From: Bacteroidota bacterium
GTDB taxonomy: Bacteria > Bacteroidota > Rhodothermia > Rhodothermales > JAHQVL01
Length of the DNA stretch: 42,492 bases
Assembly: GCA_039111535.1 (NCBI GenBank)
Contig: JBCCIM010000030.1
Location: 1 to 42,492, forward strand
Direction of reading: 5' to 3'
Positions 38,051 through 42,492 of the stretch are shown piece after piece. The notes beneath the pieces are model-generated. The model made no database searches, was not told where the DNA came from, and saw only the letters and a list, made by a program, of their open reading frames with translations. Position numbers and translations under genes: made by a program. Every line of letters begins with the position of its first letter. Position 1 is the stretch's first letter.

Positions 38051-40066
38051 CTAGCTGTTCAGAAGTGCGCGTGCCTCGTTAGCAATATTTTCAGGTGTAA
38101 ACCCGAAGTGTTCGAACAATACACCACCCGGTCCTGATTCGCCAAAACGATCGAGTCCGAATGACTTGCCTTCAACGCCTACATAGCGCTCCCAGCCCAT
38201 TGTAGTGGCTGCTTCAACCGACATACGATGCGTGACAGACGGAGGCAGTACACTATCGCGGTATGCTTTCGGCTGCTCATCAAACAGCTCCCATGCCGGC
38301 ATGCTAACTACGCGTACCGCATGTCCTTCGCCACGCAGCAGCTCTGCGGCATCCATGATGAGCGAGACTTCACTGCCTGTTGCGATCAGGATCAGATCCG
38401 GCGTTCCCTCATCATCGCTCAGGATATATCCGCCTTTCAGCGTACCTGAAGCATCGCCAAGGTTGGTGCGATCAAACGTTGGTACACCCTGACGCGTAAG
38501 CACGAGTGCCGTCGGCCGATCGGTCTGCTCAATGGCAGCGCGCCAGGCATAAGCCACTTCGTTTGCATCGCCCGGACGCATAACAACCAGGTTTGGAATC
38601 GCGCGCAGCGAAAGTACGTGCTCGACAGGCTGGTGTGTTGGTCCATCTTCGCCCTGCCCTATTGAGTCGTGCGTGAAGACGTAGGCTACGGGCAACTTCA
38701 TCAGGGCGCTCAGGCGCACTGCCGGCCGCATGTAGTCGCTAAACACGAGGAACGTGCCACAGAACGGACGTACACCACCGTGCACTGCCATGCCGTTCAC
38801 GATAGCACCCATGCCGTGCTCGCGGATACCGAACCGGAAGTAGCGGCCTTCCGGCGTATCTTTCTGGAAATCGGTGCTGCCATCAATATTGGTTTTGTTT
38901 GAACCAGAGAGGTCAGCAGACCCACCAACAAAGTTATCGATGCTGCTGGCGATGGCGTTGATGACTTTACCGCTAGATGCGCGGGTTGCCATTTTACTGC
39001 CGGCTTCAAAAACGGGGAGGTTGTCCTGCCAGCCGACAGGGAAGTCGCCACTCATCCACAGTTCATACTGTGCTGCCAACTCAGGGTACGCAGCTTTATA
39101 CTGCGCAAAAAGACCATCCCACTCCTGCTCACGTGCAGCGCCTTCTTCAACGCTTTCGAGCATGTGTGTCCGCGCTTCGTCTGGCACGTAGAACTTCTTG
39201 TCTTCCGGCCAGCCAAGGTTGCGTTTGGTCAACACAATCTCTTCGTCACCCAGGGGTGATCCGTGGATTCCGGCGGTACCCTGTTTGTTCGGGCTGCCAA
39301 ATCCAATCACCGTTCTAACAATGATCAAAGAGGGCTTGTCCCCTTCGAGTCGGGCAGCTTCAATGGCTGCTGTCAACGCATCAAGATCATTACCGTCTTC
39401 TACGTGCAACACGTGCCAGTTGTAAGACTCAAACCGCGCACCTACATTTTCTGTAAACGTGATGTCTGTGCTGCCATCGATAGAAATATCGTTGTCGTCA
39501 TAGAGGTAGATGAGTTTCCCGAGACCAAGATGGCCAGCCATGGAGGCAGCTTCAGCAGCTACGCCTTCCATCAAATCCCCATCAGAGACAATGCCGTAGG
39601 TGTAGTGATCAACAATATTGTGATCCGGACGGTTGAACCGCGCTGCAAGGAACGCTTCTGCAATCGCCATCCCTACACCATTGGCAAACCCTTGTCCGAG
39701 CGGGCCGGTTGTTGTTTCGACACCTTTCGTCATAAAGTTTTCAGGGTGCCCTGGTGTGTTACTGCCCAATTGCCGGAATTGCATGAGGTCTTCCAGCGAC
39801 ATGTCGTACCCGGTCAGGTGCAACAGGGAATACAGCAACATAGAACCATGGCCGGCAGAAAGCACAAACCGGTCGCGATCCAACCATGCAGGGTTTTTGG
39901 GATTGTGGCGGAGAAATCTTTTCCAGAGCACATAAGCCATTGGAGCAGCACCCATAGGCAAACCCGGGTGGCCACTGTTGGCTTTCTGAATAGCATCAAC
40001 GGAAAGAAATCGAATTGAATTTATGCTCTGTTCTGTCACTTTGGTGTCCTGCGCAACGACGCTCAT
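38051..40066 (-). CDS. tkt: Transketolase
   Basis: 671 residues, standard length. Thiamine-diphosphate enzyme of the pentose phosphate and Calvin-type sugar interconversions. Features: [20 protein letters not shown] (N-terminus), [14 protein letters not shown], the TPP motif GDGDLMEG near 155 with [15 protein letters not shown], then [18 protein letters not shown] and [18 protein letters not shown] in the pyrimidine domain. The C-terminal domain ends normally ([15 protein letters not shown]). The start is the ATG before [10 protein letters not shown]. Upstream lies a 148-base gap with a 16-bp dyad, so it has its own promoter; a terminator follows. Confidence 0.97.
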   Translation of the reverse strand: MSVVAQDTKVTEQSINSIRFLSVDAIQKANSGHPGLPMGAAPMAYVLWKRFLRHNPKNPAWLDRDRFVLSAGHGSMLLYSLLHLTGYDMSLEDLMQFRQLGSNTPGHPENFMTKGVETTTGPLGQGFANGVGMAIAEAFLAARFNRPDHNIVDHYTYGIVSDGDLMEGVAAEAASMAGHLGLGKLIYLYDDNDISIDGSTDITFTENVGARFESYNWHVLHVEDGNDLDALTAAIEAARLEGDKPSLIIVRTVIGFGSPNKQGTAGIHGSPLGDEEIVLTKRNLGWPEDKKFYVPDEARTHMLESVEEGAAREQEWDGLFAQYKAAYPELAAQYELWMSGDFPVGWQDNLPVFEAGSKMATRASSGKVINAIASSIDNFVGGSADLSGSNKTNIDGSTDFQKDTPEGRYFRFGIREHGMGAIVNGMAVHGGVRPFCGTFLVFSDYMRPAVRLSALMKLPVAYVFTHDSIGQGEDGPTHQPVEHVLSLRAIPNLVVMRPGDANEVAYAWRAAIEQTDRPTALVLTRQGVPTFDRTNLGDASGTLKGGYILSDDEGTPDLILIATGSEVSLIMDAAELLRGEGHAVRVVSMPAWELFDEQPKAYRDSVLPPSVTHRMSVEAATTMGWERYVGVEGKSFGLDRFGESGPGGVLFEHFGFTPENIANEARALLNS

Positions 40067-40146
40067 GATTATTTCGGGGTATGGTACAAAATATCTAAAT
40101 GAAGCAAATGCTACCCTGACTGTATTGACGCAGGAACGCCACGTCC

Positions 40147-40162
40147 AAGCAACACGTTGCTT
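40147..40162. promoter_or_regulatory. 16-bp dyad upstream of transketolase gene
   Basis: AAGCAAC-AC-GTTGCTT is a perfect inverted repeat with a two-base centre, 81-96 bases before the tkt start and 53 after the VKOR-DsbA stop. The loop is too short for a hairpin, so a dimeric regulator site is more likely. Confidence 0.4.
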
Positions 40163-40214
40163 TTAGATATCGGCTAAAGATAAGGTGAGATTAGCAACTA
40201 CTAATGTTAATGAA

Positions 40215-41483
40215 TTAAGAAGCTGCACTATCGATAAATTGCGAAATGCACTCGGTGGTTTTCTGGAGCACATATTCTCCATTTACCAGCACTGATGGCA
40301 CGCTTGACATCCCTGTTGCTGAAATTTTCTCGCGCTGTTCCAGGATCACGCGGCGATAAAGCTGTGAACGCCAGCGGTTGTTCAGCAGCGCAACATCGAG
40401 TCCGAGAATGCCGGCGAGTTCACGCACCTGCTCTACAGGGAGTCCACGTGTTTCCTGCATCGCCATTTGTGCGTCGAGCATTTCGAAGAACTTTTCCTGT
40501 TCTTTGGCAACGTAAAGCGCTTCAATCTGCGGCAGCGAGCTTTCACGGAGCGGGAAAGGAATCATATGAAAGCGAACACGGTCCTGGTACTTCGTGATGA
40601 CCTCTTTCATCACCGGGTGTGTGCGCTGGCAAGAGGGGCAGTTCGGATCGAAAAACTCAACCACGGTAACGGCTGCATCTTCTGGGCCTACTACCGGGTC
40701 AAATGAAGAAAGGATGCTACGGTAATCATCCATTTTAGGCATCCGCGTGTCAATCTGGCAAACATCTGCAGGGTCAGCACCCGCAGCGCCTGTAGCAGCA
40801 GCTGTTGCTGTCGCAGCCGTTGCGGCCGGAGGCGCTTCAACTTCGAGGTTGTTAAAGTAAAGCAGGTCGGCCCCAATGAGCACCACGGCAACGCCGGCAA
40901 GAATTTTATACAACTGCATGGAGCGCGCTGGCCCTTCTTTGCCGGCTACACTCGAAGAGGTAAACACATCATACAGCATAATAGCAAACATGATTGCCAT
41001 GATGGCAGCAGAAGTCAAACAAAGCGCACAGTACTCCCCAATGCTTGTTGCCTGAATGTAAACAAGATAGCCTGAATACAGAAAACCAAGACCGATCATG
41101 CCGGCGCGTAATTTTTTGAATTTGGATACATCAGCGCCTTTTGCACGTGCTACGAGGAAGCCAAAAACTGAAAGCAGCCCGTAGAAAATCATGCCCCAAT
41201 ACACATTGGAGATGCCGAAGAGCTTGCCGGCGTCGCTCGTCACTACGGCTTCACAGTTAAAAGTAGCTGCTTCTTCAGCTGAAGGTGGGTTGAACCCCCA
41301 ACAGCCCTGATCAAATCCGCGGCTTTGCTGAATCATCAAATGAACAGTGACAATTACACCTATGATCGCCAACGCAAAAAGCGCCTGGTCGATAAAGGGA
41401 CGATAGGTACTGAGTAAGGTGGAGGTAGCAGGAGCAGAACTGGATTTTGCTCCCTTTCTTTCGTTTCTGGTTTTGCGTGCCAT
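40215..41483 (-). CDS. Vitamin K epoxide reductase / DsbA-like thioredoxin fusion
   Basis: 422 residues. The N-terminal VKOR half has helices near 30-50, 92-112, 126-146, 150-172 and 190-210, a loop Cys pair (C61, C77) and the active CALC (152-155). An Ala/Thr-rich linker (217-235) leads to a periplasmic thioredoxin-fold domain with CPSC (282-285) and a cis-Pro in SSVPSVLV (396). VKOR reoxidises the DsbA-like domain using quinone, so this one protein should catalyse oxidative protein folding in place of DsbA/DsbB. An N-terminal Lys/Arg/Ser stretch precedes helix 1. Divergent from the methyltransferase gene. Confidence 0.93.
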   Translation of the reverse strand: MARKTRNERKGAKSSSAPATSTLLSTYRPFIDQALFALAIIGVIVTVHLMIQQSRGFDQGCWGFNPPSAEEAATFNCEAVVTSDAGKLFGISNVYWGMIFYGLLSVFGFLVARAKGADVSKFKKLRAGMIGLGFLYSGYLVYIQATSIGEYCALCLTSAAIMAIMFAIMLYDVFTSSSVAGKEGPARSMQLYKILAGVAVVLIGADLLYFNNLEVEAPPAATAATATAAATGAAGADPADVCQIDTRMPKMDDYRSILSSFDPVVGPEDAAVTVVEFFDPNCPSCQRTHPVMKEVITKYQDRVRFHMIPFPLRESSLPQIEALYVAKEQEKFFEMLDAQMAMQETRGLPVEQVRELAGILGLDVALLNNRWRSQLYRRVILEQREKISATGMSSVPSVLVNGEYVLQKTTECISQFIDSAAS

Positions 41484-41672
41484 TCCGCTATTCTGGGCAG
41501 GGTAGGAAAATTATTGAACTGATACCTAAGTATATTCGTCCCATCAGGAAACTGTACTAACGTAGTGCATTCGGCGCTACATGCAGGTATACTGGATTTG
41601 CTTCAATACGCCCTCATCCTGCGGAGGTTCGGCCACTGCAGGAGATCATTTACTGAAGAATCGGTCAAGAAA

Positions 41673-42359
41673 GTGGAAACCTCGACATCTCGAACGCCAG
41701 ATATTTTACCGGCACGTATTTCAAAGTCCGAAATCCCGCAGATGTATACCTGGATTGCACCAACGCACGACTGGCTCGCTGTACTGGTTGAAGCAACGGC
41801 GCGCAAGCGCGGCCTGGAAAAGGCCAACATACAGGCAGGTGAATCCATAATGGAAGTGGCCGTGGGCACGGGATTATCGTTCAAACACATTCTCCAGCAA
41901 AACGTCAGCGGTACCAATGTAGGAGTCGATCTGACGCCGGCCATGCTAAAAAAAGCCCGCAAACGCGCCAAGAAATACGGTAAGGACAATTATACCCTGC
42001 AACTTGGCGATGCTTATGCGCTAGATTTCCCCAACGGTTCGTTCGACCTGGTCATGAACAGTTATATGTTCGACCTGTTACCTGTCTCTCACTTCGTACC
42101 CGTACTCAAGGAATTCCATCGGGTACTCAAACCCGGCGGCCGGCTTGTGCAAATCAACATGACCCCCGGCGAAGCCTGGTACAATTTTTTATGGGAAGGC
42201 CTCTACCGCCTGCACCCAGCCCTGCTTGGCGGCTGCCGTGGCGTTAGAATGAAGCCCTACTTCGAGGAAGCCGGCTTCTTAGAGGTAGAAAGGGAGTACA
42301 TTAGCCAGCGAACGTTTGCGTCGGAAGTGGTGTTTGGGTTGAAGGGGGAAGGAATGTAA
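41673..42359 (+). CDS. Class I SAM-dependent methyltransferase (UbiE-like)
   Basis: About 228 residues from a GTG start; the frame is open to another GTG 36 codons upstream, and ATG-only reading would begin at IPQMYTWIAP, which is too short at the N-terminus. SAM-binding motif I is IMEVAVGTGLSF, followed by GVDLTPAMLKKARKRA, YTLQLGDAYALDFPNGSFD and EFHRVLKPGGRLVQINM. The SEIPQMYTWIAPTHD start recalls UbiE/COQ5 enzymes that methylate quinones or lipids. The substrate cannot be fixed. The 133 bases after it hold nothing I recognise. Confidence 0.85.
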   Translation: METSTSRTPDILPARISKSEIPQMYTWIAPTHDWLAVLVEATARKRGLEKANIQAGESIMEVAVGTGLSFKHILQQNVSGTNVGVDLTPAMLKKARKRAKKYGKDNYTLQLGDAYALDFPNGSFDLVMNSYMFDLLPVSHFVPVLKEFHRVLKPGGRLVQINMTPGEAWYNFLWEGLYRLHPALLGGCRGVRMKPYFEEAGFLEVEREYISQRTFASEVVFGLKGEGM

Positions 42360-42492
42360 ACTTCAAAATTCCTTGTTCGGTGTCAGGGGTGTTCAGAAAA
42401 AATAGTAGCTGTCAAAGTTCAGTTCGTTATTAGCAATTTAGTGTGCTGGACGTCCACCAAATGCGCGGCGGTGTGCGAGGGACTTTTATCGA

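Overview
The window looks like a chromosomal core region of a Bacteroidota/FCB-group bacterium, most likely a Rhodothermales-type lineage. This is inferred from family content: a DUF4270 lipoprotein next to a short GT5-like protein, a DUF4175 membrane protein, a Bacteroidota-style LptD, DUF3467, weak Shine-Dalgarno sequences, and one candidate promoter (before lon) of the Bacteroidota TTG / TAnnTTTG type. Base composition is near half G+C. I see no rRNA, tRNA, CRISPR array, insertion sequence, integrase or phage gene.

Layout. 1-7.3 kb: the N-terminus of a TonB-dependent receptor (cut by the window edge), a coiled-coil lipoprotein, glgC, a very large Gln/Glu-rich DUF4175 protein with an expanding EGEQQ repeat, and a DCC-family protein. 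7.6-18.2 kb: a co-directional envelope and central-metabolism block with a degenerate GT5-like protein, a DUF4270 lipoprotein, an outer-membrane protein, a TPR protein, eno, an FtsB/DivIC-like protein, a ROK kinase lacking its zinc ligands, and LptD. 18.5-24.7 kb: a BON-like protein overlapping a GNAT acetyltransferase tail-to-tail, an orphan ABC ATPase, sucC, an LptF/LptG permease with a TTG start, and a tight cystathionine beta-synthase/DUF3467 pair. 24.9-32.2 kb: a polytopic membrane protein with a split alpha/beta-hydrolase, an unknown protein, a soluble hybrid histidine kinase and lon. 32.3-42.5 kb: DUF6265, two small paralogous proteins of which one has a histone-like basic tail, rsgA, a GyrI-like protein, a single-domain voltage-gated channel, a Tat-exported amidase, transketolase, a VKOR-DsbA fusion and a methyltransferase.

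Functional threads. LptD plus an LptF/G permease supply parts of lipopolysaccharide export. eno, tkt, sucC, glgC and the ROK protein serve central carbon and glycogen metabolism. VKOR-DsbA and possibly the DCC protein concern thiol chemistry. Lon and RsgA are housekeeping.

The signal I find most worth a second look is not a gene. The palindrome GCCGGC occurs about 98 times by hand count (roughly one per 430 bases), against about 10-13 expected from composition, in all codon phases and between genes. It resembles the behaviour of the cyanobacterial HIP1 octamer. No clearly new defence or biosynthetic system was seen; the other candidates are family-level oddities (zinc-less ROK, T-x-E-G-W channel filter, split hydrolase, small paralogous pair).
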